A DNA stretch of 16,677 bases. Source: Bacillota bacterium. Its GTDB lineage: Bacteria > Bacillota > Clostridia > Peptostreptococcales > Thermotaleaceae. The stretch lies in assembly GCA_023623095.1 (NCBI GenBank), contig JAMNXX010000195.1, forward strand, positions 1 through 16,677, in the 5' to 3' direction. The notes under the pieces are model-generated. The model did no database searches. It was not told where the DNA came from and saw only the letters and a list, made by a program, of their open reading frames with translations. Positions 6,353-14,616 of the stretch are shown here, one piece after another (within the stretch, counting starts at the first letter, position 1; every line of letters starts with the position of its first letter). Made by a program: the position numbers and the translations under genes.

Positions 6353-7321
6353 TTATCTGATATTGTTTGTCCATCGGCCGCATTTATCTCCCCACATTGC
6401 GGCTATTTCTCCATCGATTTCTACTTTGATAACTTCACAAAGATTGCTGCAGCCTGTACATTCAAAACTGGTTGGAACAAAATCAATATCTGCCACTTCA
6501 AATCCCCGAAACTTCGTCTTCTGCCCTGTGGATTGGAGATATTCTTTCGCAAGGAGAGCTGCACCAAGTGAGCCCATCACATCAAAATTTTTGGGGATGA
6601 TCACTTTTTCCCCCAATTCTTTTTCAAAAGCAGCTCGGATTCCTACATTTGCGGCAACCCCTCCCTGAAATACATAAGGCGGCTCGATTTTTTTGCCGCG
6701 GCCTAAGTTGTTTAAATAGTTTCGAACCAATGCTTCACACAATCCATTGATAATTTCTTCCTTTGAAAATCCAAACTGCTGTTTCGAGATCATATCGGAC
6801 TCAGCAAAAACGGTACAACGCCCGGCGATCCGGATTTTTCTCTCTGCCCTTAGGGCATATTCCCCAAAATCTTGGATAGGAATTCTTAAGCGCTCTGCCT
6901 GGTGATCCAGAAAGGAGCCCGTCCCGGCTGCACAAACGGTATTCATGGCAAAGTCTGTTATCAGACCGTCTTTTAAAAAGATGATCTTGGAGTCCTGCCC
7001 TCCGATTTCAAAAATCGTTCGCACCTCCGGCACCGCATTGACGGTTGCCGTCGCATGGGCTGTGATTTCATTTTTAACGACATCCGCTCCAACCAGGATC
7101 CCGGCCAACTGCCTGCCGCTTCCTGTCGCACCTACACCTGCGACCTCATATTTCCCATCCAGTTCTTTTTTGAGGGCTTGAATTCCTTGTTTTACGGTTT
7201 CTATCGGTTGCCCTTCGGTTCGCATATAACTTTTTGAAATCAGATTGTTTTCTTCATCAATCGCTACAATATTGGTACTGACAGAACCCACATCAATTCC
7301 TAAATATATTTTTTCCAGCAT
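6353..7321 (-). CDS. 2-hydroxyacyl-CoA dehydratase-type ATP-dependent activase (HgdC/BcrA/BadF family) with extra Cys tail
   Basis: 322 residues, ATG after GGGGGA. The family is a homodimeric ASKHA ATPase that bridges its two subunits with one [4Fe-4S] cluster and injects an electron into a partner iron-sulfur enzyme on ATP hydrolysis. Visible: the phosphate-1 loop GIDVGSVSTN (residues 8-17), a GATGSGR motif (64-70), the EIGGQDSK adenosine-region motif (105-112), the cluster cysteines C130 (NTVCAAGTG) and C169 (IAGRCTVF), and the FQGGVAANVG motif (218-227). The usual activase ends near residue 262. Here a further 60 residues carry C288, C291, C295 and C314 (CTGC, SNLC, GDKC), probably a second metal site. 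It is the last gene of a three-gene operon, 18 bases after the preceding stop, so its partners are most likely the two upstream products. Substrate unknown. Confidence 0.93.
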   Translation of the reverse strand: MLEKIYLGIDVGSVSTNIVAIDEENNLISKSYMRTEGQPIETVKQGIQALKKELDGKYEVAGVGATGSGRQLAGILVGADVVKNEITAHATATVNAVPEVRTIFEIGGQDSKIIFLKDGLITDFAMNTVCAAGTGSFLDHQAERLRIPIQDFGEYALRAERKIRIAGRCTVFAESDMISKQQFGFSKEEIINGLCEALVRNYLNNLGRGKKIEPPYVFQGGVAANVGIRAAFEKELGEKVIIPKNFDVMGSLGAALLAKEYLQSTGQKTKFRGFEVADIDFVPTSFECTGCSNLCEVIKVEIDGEIAAMWGDKCGRWTNNIR

Positions 7322-7339
7322 ATCTTGTCCCCCACATTT

Positions 7340-8440
7340 CTAACCTGCTCTGGAAATTCTTTTCCTTTTTTTATTTTTGATCAAATCGATGAAAGCTTCT
7401 ATTCTCGTCAAATTATTTGCAATACCGGTCTGCTCATCCAGTGCAATTGTCAAAACAGGGATATTCAGTTCTTCCATCGCTTTGGGCATGATGCTTTGGC
7501 ATACGAGTTCAGGCAGGCATCCAAAAGGCATCAGATGAATCACACCGTCAAACCCCTGATCGCGATAATCCACGATATGCCCCATCGTTTCTTTCGCATG
7601 CCCCCCAATTTGGATCTGAATATATTTTTCCCCTTTTTTCAATATTTCTTCTTCGCGGGATTTCCCCAAGAATTTTGGCATCACATTATCATCAAGCCAT
7701 TGCGATAAATAATGGGATCTCCGCACCTCACAGCCAAAATCACCGAGAACTTTCTCGATCTGCATATTCACGGAAGATTCCATCACGACATAAATTTCTC
7801 CCACAATCCCTATCCGTATTTTTTCCTCTTCGGGAACCTCCCGTATCGGTATCTGATCGATAATCTTCTGGCATCTTTTCTGCGCTGCCTCCAGTTCCCT
7901 ATCTGTCCAAATATTTTCCAGAATCCCTTGAATTTTATCCCATGTTCTCCAGCAATCTCCCTTAGAAACTTCATAAGCTGCCTTTGTTTGAATCTGCATT
8001 TCAAAATCATCCAATGCTTTTATCAAGCGATACGTCAACCTGGCCGCCCATAGCAGTTTCCTCCAGGAATTCTTTCCTTTTATTCTCCGGATATTTTGCA
8101 TAACCGTCTTAAAATCCCTTCGTATGGAATCAATCACGATAACATCTACATCATATCCCATGCTGTGCAATATTTTTCTATGAAGTTCTCCATAAAAGCC
8201 TGCCCTGCAAGGCCCGTGTCCACCTGAAGTAACGATCACTTCCGCGCCCTGTTCAACCGCCTCCAAATAACTTCCCGTAATCACTTTTAACGGAAAACAA
8301 GCAAATTCAGGGCTGTACTTGACACCCAAATCAAAAGTCCTTTGATTGGGTTTCGGAGGTGAAATGGTTTCGTGCCCTAACAAATCGAGAAACTTCTTAT
8401 AAGCCAGCGTTGTTCCCATATATGGAAAAGTTATTTTCAT
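7340..8440 (-). CDS. 2-hydroxyacyl-CoA dehydratase-like iron-sulfur protein (CoA protein activase family)
   Basis: 366 residues, ATG after AGAGGTG. It belongs with proteins annotated as CoA protein activase, related to HgdB-type dehydratase subunits. Cysteines in conserved-looking contexts are C48 (PEFACFPLKV), C78 (GGHGPCRAG) and C308 (MPFGCLPE), likely iron-sulfur ligands. The C-terminus has DEQTG followed by LTRIEAFIDLI. The same order of motifs is present in its upstream neighbour, so the two are paralogues and may form a heterodimer like HgdA/HgdB. No signal peptide or membrane helix is seen, so it is cytosolic. Its start overlaps the end of the upstream gene by 44 bases, implying translational coupling. 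The reaction is not known; no CoA-transferase or other acyl-CoA gene lies nearby. Confidence 0.85.
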   Translation of the reverse strand: MKITFPYMGTTLAYKKFLDLLGHETISPPKPNQRTFDLGVKYSPEFACFPLKVITGSYLEAVEQGAEVIVTSGGHGPCRAGFYGELHRKILHSMGYDVDVIVIDSIRRDFKTVMQNIRRIKGKNSWRKLLWAARLTYRLIKALDDFEMQIQTKAAYEVSKGDCWRTWDKIQGILENIWTDRELEAAQKRCQKIIDQIPIREVPEEEKIRIGIVGEIYVVMESSVNMQIEKVLGDFGCEVRRSHYLSQWLDDNVMPKFLGKSREEEILKKGEKYIQIQIGGHAKETMGHIVDYRDQGFDGVIHLMPFGCLPELVCQSIMPKAMEELNIPVLTIALDEQTGIANNLTRIEAFIDLIKNKKRKRISRAG

Positions 8441-9437
8441 GGTTCAAGGCACCTCTCATCTTTATTTTTTTTCTCCGAATCATATCTACAAAAGCTTCTA
8501 CTCTTGTTAATAGATGGCCTTCCCCTGTATGTTCATCTACGCGGATCGTCATAAAAGGCTTCTCGTACTGACCGGAATCCAATTCAAGCATTTTCCCGAT
8601 CAGCGAATCCGGGCCGCAATTAAAAGCCGTTACATGAATCAAACCATCGACACTTGGATTGTTGTAGAAAAAATACCCTGCTCCCAATAACTTATTGCTG
8701 AATGTCCAAAACAAACGCTTCCTCATAAACCGGATGCTTCTGAATATCTCCCCTTCATCCAGCATCTCAAAAGTAATGATCCGCACGCCTAATTCTTTTA
8801 GCTTCTTTATGATATTCATGCTCACGAACTCATCATAGATATTGTACACGTAACCAAGCAAACCGATGGTGACCTGAAATGGATCTTCCTCTTTTGTAAT
8901 CTCAGGAAGCTCTTCCTTTTCCTCCAAAAACCGATAAATATCTGATAAAACATGCCCTTGCTTGCTGAGCATCCGAAATCGCTGCCATTCCTTTTCTGCC
9001 TCTTTTAAAGCACGGCGCAATTCCTTTGCGCTAACTCCCAATACATCGACAAATTCGCTATAGTGCTTGGGATCTGAAATGCTGTCGCTTTCAGACCGGA
9101 TAGAAGGACTTAAAATTTTTTCGGCTGCACCGGGTACGGTATATCGAATCATATCAGGCAGCCCCATAAATTTGGGACAGAAATACTCATCTTTTAAAAT
9201 GGATACCATCCTGGGAACCAAAATATAATCCGCTTTCTCGATCAGCGCTGCTACGTGTCCCGTAAACACTTTAATCGGAACACATATTTCCGGCACGGAA
9301 AACTCGATCCCTTTGTCCATAATCTCCTTAGATGTAGAAGAGGATACGATCGTTTCGATGCCTAAAACTTCAAATAATTTTTTCCAAAAAGGGTAATAAT
9401 AGTAGTATAATAATGCTTTGGGAATTCCTACTTTCAT
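8397..9437 (-). CDS. DUF2229-type acyl-CoA dehydratase activase-related protein
   Basis: 346 residues from ATG 9437, chosen because GAGGGAG lies just upstream; an in-frame TTG at 9455 would add six residues but overlaps that ribosome binding site. The N-terminus MKVGIPKALLYYYYYPFW is characteristic of DUF2229 proteins (CoA enzyme activase, uncharacterised domain). In the large fused activase proteins of other Clostridia this domain is joined to two activase domains; here it is a separate gene. Conserved Cys are C52 (PEICVPIKVFTG), C87 (DEYFCPKFMG) and C274 (TAFNCGPDS), with DEHTG and LTRVEAFVDMI near the end, matching its downstream paralogue. It is the first gene of the three-gene operon. 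The last ~18 residues lie in the overlap with the next gene and look like an extension beyond the conserved fold. Predicted cytosolic iron-sulfur protein; reaction unknown. Confidence 0.85.
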   Translation of the reverse strand: MKVGIPKALLYYYYYPFWKKLFEVLGIETIVSSSTSKEIMDKGIEFSVPEICVPIKVFTGHVAALIEKADYILVPRMVSILKDEYFCPKFMGLPDMIRYTVPGAAEKILSPSIRSESDSISDPKHYSEFVDVLGVSAKELRRALKEAEKEWQRFRMLSKQGHVLSDIYRFLEEKEELPEITKEEDPFQVTIGLLGYVYNIYDEFVSMNIIKKLKELGVRIITFEMLDEGEIFRSIRFMRKRLFWTFSNKLLGAGYFFYNNPSVDGLIHVTAFNCGPDSLIGKMLELDSGQYEKPFMTIRVDEHTGEGHLLTRVEAFVDMIRRKKIKMRGALNHENNFSIYGNNAGL

Positions 9438-9786
9438 GTTGTCACACTCCCTCAATGTGCCGGCAAAAAATATCCCTCAGTCTTTTGATTGTTTGAATCA
9501 ACTTACTATTATCTATGCTCGGCTTAATCCTTTTATTCTTCTCAGCTATACTATTATATTATTTTTGCGGTATAAATTCGAGTTTGGATTTTAGGTTGTT
9601 TTGATTGTTATTCGGTCGTTTTACTGACTCTATCTGCATCATTCTTCTATTACTCATTCTCGTTTGCTGTCTTTCACGTTACCCGGTCTTTAATCTTTTT
9701 CCCTCGTAAATATGAATATTTATACACGTCAACAGGTTCTGTTTCGTTTCAATCATTCCAGAGCAGTTCATTTATTTATGGAAAAA
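9438..9786. other. AT-rich intergenic region upstream of the activase operon
   Basis: About 350 bases without a credible gene. It should hold the promoter of the minus-strand three-gene operon. A TATAAT is present on the minus strand at 9553-9558, about 115 bases before the first start codon, but no good -35 box lies 17 bases from it. A small inverted repeat, TTGATT (9485-9490) / AATCAA (9496-9501), lies between this and the start codon and could be an operator. A 46-codon plus-strand frame from 9713 has no ribosome binding site and runs through the terminator, so it is not called. Confidence 0.4.
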
Positions 9787-9813
9787 GGGCAGTCTCCAAA
9801 ATGGAAATTGCCC
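9782..9813 (-). terminator. Rho-independent terminator of the V/A-ATPase operon
   Basis: Hairpin with arms 9787-9798 and 9802-9813 (GGGCA/TGCCC outer and TCCA/TGGA inner pairing, one mismatch region). On the minus strand it is followed by TTTTT (9782-9786), and it lies 12 bases past the stop codon of the last ATPase gene. A-rich sequence on the other side may allow it to work in both directions. Confidence 0.85.
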
Positions 9814-9825
9814 CATTTTTTATCG

Positions 9826-10437
9826 CTATTTTCTTTGTTTGACCCGCTTTAACCTGAAAAAATCTTCTCTCTCTTTTTCTTCCAATACTTCTTGCATGAT
9901 TTTTACTTGTTCCGTATATTTGGGAATCTGTATTTTCTCTAGTGCATTTGCCCTTTTTTGCGTTTTTTTGATCTCCATTGCCAATTTATAAACAGAGTTC
10001 TCAATTTCCGCCAAATCATAGATCAAATATTTTACTTCTCGGAATTTCTTTACGGCAATGTCGATGGCCGGATTCGTACGGTAAAATCCGTAATGGGCCG
10101 TGAGCTCTTTTTTGTCATACTTCACGGTAGGGATCTCTACTCCCATGACGCTTTTAAATAGAATTTCATAATTCTCTTCCAAGGGAATCGACATCCCGAT
10201 TTCCTTCAATTCATTCAGCCCCATGCTCACGCTCGCTACCTGAAAAGCATGATAAGCTTCCTCAAAAACGACTTCTATCTTGTCCTGCACTTCTTTTGCT
10301 TTATCCATCAAACCCATCATTTCTCGAATCAATACATTCCGTTTTTTGTCCAGCAGTTCAAATCCCTTTTCGGAAAATTCGAGAAGGTTTTTTGCCCGAA
10401 TTAAATTCGCCTTCGTGGGTGCTACATGTATATCCAT
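9826..10437 (-). CDS. ntpD: V/A-type ATPase subunit D (central stalk)
   Basis: 203 residues, forming the long coiled-coil rotor shaft inside the A3B3 hexamer, analogous to gamma of F-type ATPases. The N-terminus MDIHVAPTKANL with the following helix, and the C-terminal helix EIENSVYKLAMEIKKTQKRANALEK, are characteristic of the family, whose A-T-(R/K)-x-x-L start motif appears here as APTKANL. The Ala-to-Arg/Lys-rich C-terminus (RLKRVKQRK) is also typical. The start codon lies 6 bases after the stop of subunit B, and its ribosome binding site AAAGGA overlaps that stop, so translation is coupled. It is the last gene of the operon, with a terminator right behind. Confidence 0.95.
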   Translation of the reverse strand: MDIHVAPTKANLIRAKNLLEFSEKGFELLDKKRNVLIREMMGLMDKAKEVQDKIEVVFEEAYHAFQVASVSMGLNELKEIGMSIPLEENYEILFKSVMGVEIPTVKYDKKELTAHYGFYRTNPAIDIAVKKFREVKYLIYDLAEIENSVYKLAMEIKKTQKRANALEKIQIPKYTEQVKIMQEVLEEKEREDFFRLKRVKQRK

Positions 10438-10443
10438 CTAGCG

Positions 10444-11835
10444 TCATCCTTTCGGAAAATACTTCTCCAATATCGTTGGGCTGACCCTGTCTAATTCTTC
10501 CGGGGGAAGGATGGACAAAATTTCCCATGCCAAATCGAGGGTTTCAATCATATCCCTGTCTTCCTCAAAGCTTTGTCCGACAAACCGCTCCTCAAATACG
10601 CGGCCAAATTCCATATATTTTTGGTCGACAGGGGACAATTCATCTTCCCCGATAATCTGCGCCAGTGCCCGCACATCCTGAACCTTGGAGTAAGATGCAA
10701 ACAACTGGTTGGAAACATCCTGATGATCTTCTCTCGTGTAGCCCTCTCCAATGCCGTCTTTCATCAAACGGGAGAGTGAAGGCAGAATGTTAACGGGTGG
10801 ATAAATATTCTTCTGGTAAAGTTCCCGATCCAATACGATCTGTCCTTCTGTAATATATCCTGTTAAGTCCGGAACCGGATGGGTGATATCGTCGCTGGGC
10901 ATCGTCAAGATCGGCAGCAGCGTAATCGAACCTTTGCGATTTTTCATCACGCCGGCCCGTTCATAAAGAGAAGCCAAATCCGAATACAGATAGCCCGGAT
11001 AGCCCTTCCGGCTGGGAACTTCTTCCCGCGCTGAAGATATTTCCCGCAGCGCCTCACAGTAGCTCGTGATATCAGTCATGATAACGAGTATGTGCATTCC
11101 TTCCTCAAAAGCCAAGTATTCTGCTGCCGTCAAAGCACACTGCGGTGTCATGATCCTTTCTACAATCGGGTCGTTTGCCAAGTTGATGAACATGACAACC
11201 CGCTCCAAAACGCCCGATTCTTCAAAATTTTTTCTGAAGAAATCTGCGTCATCATGTTTTACCCCGATGGCAGCAAATACAATTCCAAATTCCTGATCTT
11301 CCGATTCTTGAATCTTAGCTTGTTTTACGATCTGGGCAGCCAGTTCATTATGGGGAAGCCCATTCCCTGAAAATATGGGCAATTTCTGTCCCCGAATCAG
11401 CGTAGCAAGGCAGTCAATCGATGAAATCCCTGTTTGAATATAATTTCTCGGATATTGTCTTGCAACAGGATTCATTGGCCGTCCAGTTACATTATACACT
11501 TTGCCGCTGTAGATTTCTCCCCCGCCATCAATCGGCATGCCGATCCCGTTAAAGGTTCTTCCTAGGATTCCTTTTGAGAGAGAAATTTCGAAAGGCTTTC
11601 CTGTAAACTGCACCGATACATTATGCGTGGACATGCCGGAAGTCCCTTCAAATACTTGTGCGACAGCCTTGTCTTGCTCAATTTTGATCACTTTTCCTTT
11701 TCGCGACTGCCCATCTTCCATCGTGATATCAATAATTTCCCCGTAAGATACATCTTCCACGCCTGATAACAAGATCAAAGGCCCTTCTACTTTATCTAAC
11801 AGCAAATATTCTTTTCTCAAGCGATCACATCCCAT
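10444..11835 (-). CDS. ntpB: V/A-type ATPase subunit B
   Basis: Regulatory, non-catalytic nucleotide-site subunit alternating with A in the A3B3 head. 463 residues from ATG 11835. It lacks a Walker A P-loop; at that position it has the B-type sequence [15 protein letters not shown]. Other family marks are [52 protein letters not shown] and [23 protein letters not shown] (each given in part by its key residues). The start is uncertain: the conserved family sequence begins at the in-frame TTG 11820 ([14 protein letters not shown]), while ATG 11835 has no good ribosome binding site upstream. With TTG the protein would be 458 residues. It is separated from subunit A by 55 bases containing a small hairpin and a duplicated 3' end of the A gene. 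Confidence 0.96.
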   Translation of the reverse strand: MGCDRLRKEYLLLDKVEGPLILLSGVEDVSYGEIIDITMEDGQSRKGKVIKIEQDKAVAQVFEGTSGMSTHNVSVQFTGKPFEISLSKGILGRTFNGIGMPIDGGGEIYSGKVYNVTGRPMNPVARQYPRNYIQTGISSIDCLATLIRGQKLPIFSGNGLPHNELAAQIVKQAKIQESEDQEFGIVFAAIGVKHDDADFFRKNFEESGVLERVVMFINLANDPIVERIMTPQCALTAAEYLAFEEGMHILVIMTDITSYCEALREISSAREEVPSRKGYPGYLYSDLASLYERAGVMKNRKGSITLLPILTMPSDDITHPVPDLTGYITEGQIVLDRELYQKNIYPPVNILPSLSRLMKDGIGEGYTREDHQDVSNQLFASYSKVQDVRALAQIIGEDELSPVDQKYMEFGRVFEERFVGQSFEEDRDMIETLDLAWEILSILPPEELDRVSPTILEKYFPKG

Positions 11836-11854
11836 TTTTAAAATGAAATATTTT

Positions 11855-11908
11855 TTACTGATATTTTCAACAGGAAGGCTTTGCCTTCACTTACTGATAT
11901 TTTTTCAA
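11855..11908 (-). repeat. Direct repeat of the ntpA 3' end around a small hairpin
   Basis: The last codons of ntpA (minus strand TTGAAAAAATATCAGTAA, plus positions 11891-11908) recur 36 bases further on as TTGAAAATATCAGTAA (11855-11870), identical apart from two fewer A. Between them is a GAAGGC (11874-11879) / GCCTTC (11883-11888) hairpin. No T-run follows the hairpin, so it is not a clear terminator. It may be a local duplication, or it may pace translation or mRNA stability between A and B. Confidence 0.7.
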
Positions 11909-13657
11909 AAGTTCATCATAATACGCTTCGATTTTCTCTTTCAGCCTCTGGATGCCGCTTAAATCATCATTTGGGATGGTATATTTCATCCCCGTAACCT
12001 CTCCAAACAGATTCTGATCTCGAACAGCAGAAATGGGTACTCCCTTCCTTATTGCAGCATGGGCTTTGTCATAAAGAAATTCGATACATTTAAGCATTTC
12101 GTACTGCTTTTCCAAAGGAACATATGTATCGGATTCATGAAATGCATTCTGCTGCAAAAATCCAACCTTGAGCACTCTGGCTATTTCAATGATCAAGCGC
12201 TGATCATCCGGCAAAACATCTTCCCCAACCAATTGCACAATCTCCTGCAGCTTATCCTCTTCCTGAAGGATCGCCAACATCCGGGCTCTCAGATCCATGA
12301 TGTCTTCCCGGACATTTTCACGGTACCAATTGCCGAGCACCTTAACATAGCCGCTATAACTGGAGAGCCAGTTGATCGCAGGATAATGTCTCGCATAAGC
12401 TAATTTCCTATCCAATGCCAAAAATGCATTGACATACCGCTTGGTATTTTCGGTAACCGGTTCGGAGAAGTCTCCTCCTGCAGGAGAAACCGCACCGATG
12501 ATCGTTACGGATGCCTCCCCGCCTGCCAGCGTTGTAACACAGCCCGCTCTTTCATAAAACTCTGCCAATCTTGAAGGAAGGTACGCCGGATAGCCTTCTT
12601 CCGCCGGCATTTCTTCCAATCGGCCTGAAATCTCCCGAAGCGCTTCTGCCCATCGAGAAGTAGAGTCCGCCATGATGGCCACATCATATCCCATGTCCCG
12701 ATAGTATTCTGCAATGGTAATCCCCGTATAGATGCTCGCTTCCCTGGCCGCAACAGGCATATTGGACGTATTGGCAATCAATATGGTGCGCTCCATGATC
12801 GGCTTGTTGGTTTTGGGGTCAACGAGTTTTGGAAACTCCTCCAAAACATCCGTCATTTCATTTCCCCGCTCCCCGCAGCCGATATATACGATAATATCCG
12901 CATCGGACCATTTAGCAAGCTGATGCTGCGTCATGGTCTTGCCGGTTCCGAATCCGCCTGGGATTGCAGAAGTTCCTCCCTTAGCAATCGGGAAGAAGAT
13001 ATCGAGCACCCGCTGTCCTGTTACCAAAGGTCTGCTAATGGGCAGCCTTTCCTGCACCGGCCTCGGCATACGGACGCCCCACTCTTGATACATTTTCAGC
13101 TCATGGGTATTGTTTTTCTCATCCTGAAGTTCCACCAATGTTTCTTCGATGGAATAACTTCCTGAATCTTTCACCCGCACAACCCTTCCGGATATCCCCG
13201 GAGGCACGATGAGTTTGTGCGTGATTAAAGAAGTCTCTTCCACCTCACCGAATATCTGTCCTTCTTTGAGCTTGTCTCCCTCTTTGACCAGAAGCTTTAC
13301 TTCCCACTTTTTTTCTGTGTCCAGAGAGAGCAGTCCAATCCCTTCCGGGATAAAGCCTTCAGAAATCTCATTGATTTTGCTCAGCGGTCTTTCGATCCCG
13401 TCAAATATATTTCCAATCAGCCCCGGTCCTAATTTTACGGATAAAGGTTTTCCGGTGGATAACACCTTTTCACCGGTTTTTAAACCTTCTGTTTCCTCAT
13501 AGACTTGTATGGTGCCGATGTCGCCTTCCAGCCCAATCACTTCTCCAAGAAGTTTCTTCTCCCCTACCATGACCATTTCCCGTATTTGAAAATCGCTCAT
13601 ATTTGCTGCTTGAACGACAGGACCATTGACCATGTTGATAAGTCCTTCTCTATTCAT
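11891..13657 (-). CDS. ntpA: V/A-type ATPase catalytic subunit A
   Basis: 588 residues. It hydrolyses or makes ATP in the soluble head. Walker A GGFGTGKT is at residues 234-241, followed by MTQHQLAKW; the CGERGNEMTDVLEEFP segment, the MADSTSRWAEALREISGRLEEMPAEEGYP region and SGDFSEPV-like SPAGGDFSEPV are all family hallmarks. The roughly 90-residue non-homologous insertion that tells A from F-type beta is present around residues 110-200. ATG 13657 follows AGGTGG and overlaps the end of the subunit E gene by 8 bases. Length and motifs are normal, with no inteins or breaks. Confidence 0.98.
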   Translation of the reverse strand: MNREGLINMVNGPVVQAANMSDFQIREMVMVGEKKLLGEVIGLEGDIGTIQVYEETEGLKTGEKVLSTGKPLSVKLGPGLIGNIFDGIERPLSKINEISEGFIPEGIGLLSLDTEKKWEVKLLVKEGDKLKEGQIFGEVEETSLITHKLIVPPGISGRVVRVKDSGSYSIEETLVELQDEKNNTHELKMYQEWGVRMPRPVQERLPISRPLVTGQRVLDIFFPIAKGGTSAIPGGFGTGKTMTQHQLAKWSDADIIVYIGCGERGNEMTDVLEEFPKLVDPKTNKPIMERTILIANTSNMPVAAREASIYTGITIAEYYRDMGYDVAIMADSTSRWAEALREISGRLEEMPAEEGYPAYLPSRLAEFYERAGCVTTLAGGEASVTIIGAVSPAGGDFSEPVTENTKRYVNAFLALDRKLAYARHYPAINWLSSYSGYVKVLGNWYRENVREDIMDLRARMLAILQEEDKLQEIVQLVGEDVLPDDQRLIIEIARVLKVGFLQQNAFHESDTYVPLEKQYEMLKCIEFLYDKAHAAIRKGVPISAVRDQNLFGEVTGMKYTIPNDDLSGIQRLKEKIEAYYDELLKKYQ

Positions 13658-14291
13658 CTATCCCACCTGCTTCTTTCAAGACAGTATACAGTTTCTGTCC
13701 AATTTGCTTTCGGTGCTGCTCGATCATCATATACATCGATAAATCGATTCGAAAGGATTTCCCTTGATCGATTCCCTGCACGCCTCCAATCATATCCGGA
13801 TCCCCGGTCTGAATGGAAATTTGCTCTTCTTTGAAGCCAAATTCCTTCCCTTGCGCCGCTACCAACGCCGAATATCTTTCGATATCCCGTTGTGTGAGAA
13901 ACAATCCTATCGAGTCTTCGTTTTCAAAATAAGAAAAAATCTTCGATAAAAGCTTTCTTAAAAAGTTTTCATATGATTCGCTTTCCGTAAATGCAATCGC
14001 CATCTGCCTTAAGTTTCGGATATGCCTTTCAACCAATTCCTGCTGTTTGGCCAAAACTTGCTGTTTTCCATTCAGCTTTGCTTTCGATATCCGTTTGTTT
14101 CGCTCCAAAAGCCCTTTTTTGTGTAATTCATTCATGATCTTTTCTTCTCGCTTCTTCAGGTCCTGCTGATGGGCTTTTATCTTTTCTTGATTCTGCTTTT
14201 CCAGCTCCTGCAGCTTGTCGTTGAATTCTTCTTGTGCTTTTCCTAAAACCAATTTTGTGAATACATCCAGTTTTTCTTCAATGGTAACCAT
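13650..14291 (-). CDS. ntpE: V/A-type ATPase subunit E (peripheral stalk)
   Basis: 213 residues from ATG 14291, whose ribosome binding site GAGGTGG lies directly upstream; a GTG at 14300 in frame falls inside that site and is less likely. The first ~110 residues are a charged coiled coil rich in Lys, Glu and Gln (for example NQEKIKAHQQDLKKREEKI). The C-terminal part is the compact head-binding domain with GGVQGIDQGKSFRIDLSMYMMIE-type sequence (key: GG at the start, then D and the terminal helix). It forms the stator that holds the A3B3 head with a G/H-type partner, which is not seen in this window. It overlaps ntpA by 8 bases and follows subunit F by 10. Confidence 0.9.
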   Translation of the reverse strand: MVTIEEKLDVFTKLVLGKAQEEFNDKLQELEKQNQEKIKAHQQDLKKREEKIMNELHKKGLLERNKRISKAKLNGKQQVLAKQQELVERHIRNLRQMAIAFTESESYENFLRKLLSKIFSYFENEDSIGLFLTQRDIERYSALVAAQGKEFGFKEEQISIQTGDPDMIGGVQGIDQGKSFRIDLSMYMMIEQHRKQIGQKLYTVLKEAGGIDE

Positions 14292-14301
14292 ATCCACCAC
14301 C

Positions 14302-14607
14302 TCATATCTTCAGTCCGATAGACTCTTTGATATACCGCAAAATATAATCCCTGCGCCCCGGAATATCCGGACTCGGAATTTCTACGATTAGAGGAAGATC
14401 CCGATCGGTTTTCATTTTCATCAGCTCGTCTTCAACCATCAGCGCAGCCTTTTCCGTAATGATAATAATTTCCGCTTTCCCTTCTTCGATCAATTCTTCA
14501 AGCAAACGGAGTATTTCTTCCCTGGTACGGGCCACAAATCCTTCTATTCCGGCAAGGCGCATTCCGATTTTAATATCATGATTATCGCTGATCAAACAGG
14601 TTCTCAT
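14302..14607 (-). CDS. ntpG: V/A-type ATPase subunit F (central stalk)
   Basis: 101 residues, normal length for subunit F (called NtpG in Enterococcus hirae). It binds subunit D in the rotor and modulates activity. The Rossmann-like start MRTCLISDNHDIKIGMRLAGI, the central IIIITEKAA strand and the LPLIVEIPSPD segment followed by YILRYIKESIG fit the family. Its ribosome binding site AGGGTGAG overlaps the stop codon of the subunit K gene. Usually it follows subunit C in clostridial clusters; here it comes directly after K. Confidence 0.92.
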   Translation of the reverse strand: MRTCLISDNHDIKIGMRLAGIEGFVARTREEILRLLEELIEEGKAEIIIITEKAALMVEDELMKMKTDRDLPLIVEIPSPDIPGRRDYILRYIKESIGLKI

Positions 14608-14616
14608 ATGCTCACC

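Noticed and set aside
9713..9853. 46-codon plus-strand frame in the gap before the ATPase operon end
   Set aside because: No ribosome binding site, runs through the terminator and into the antisense of ntpD, no recognisable features.
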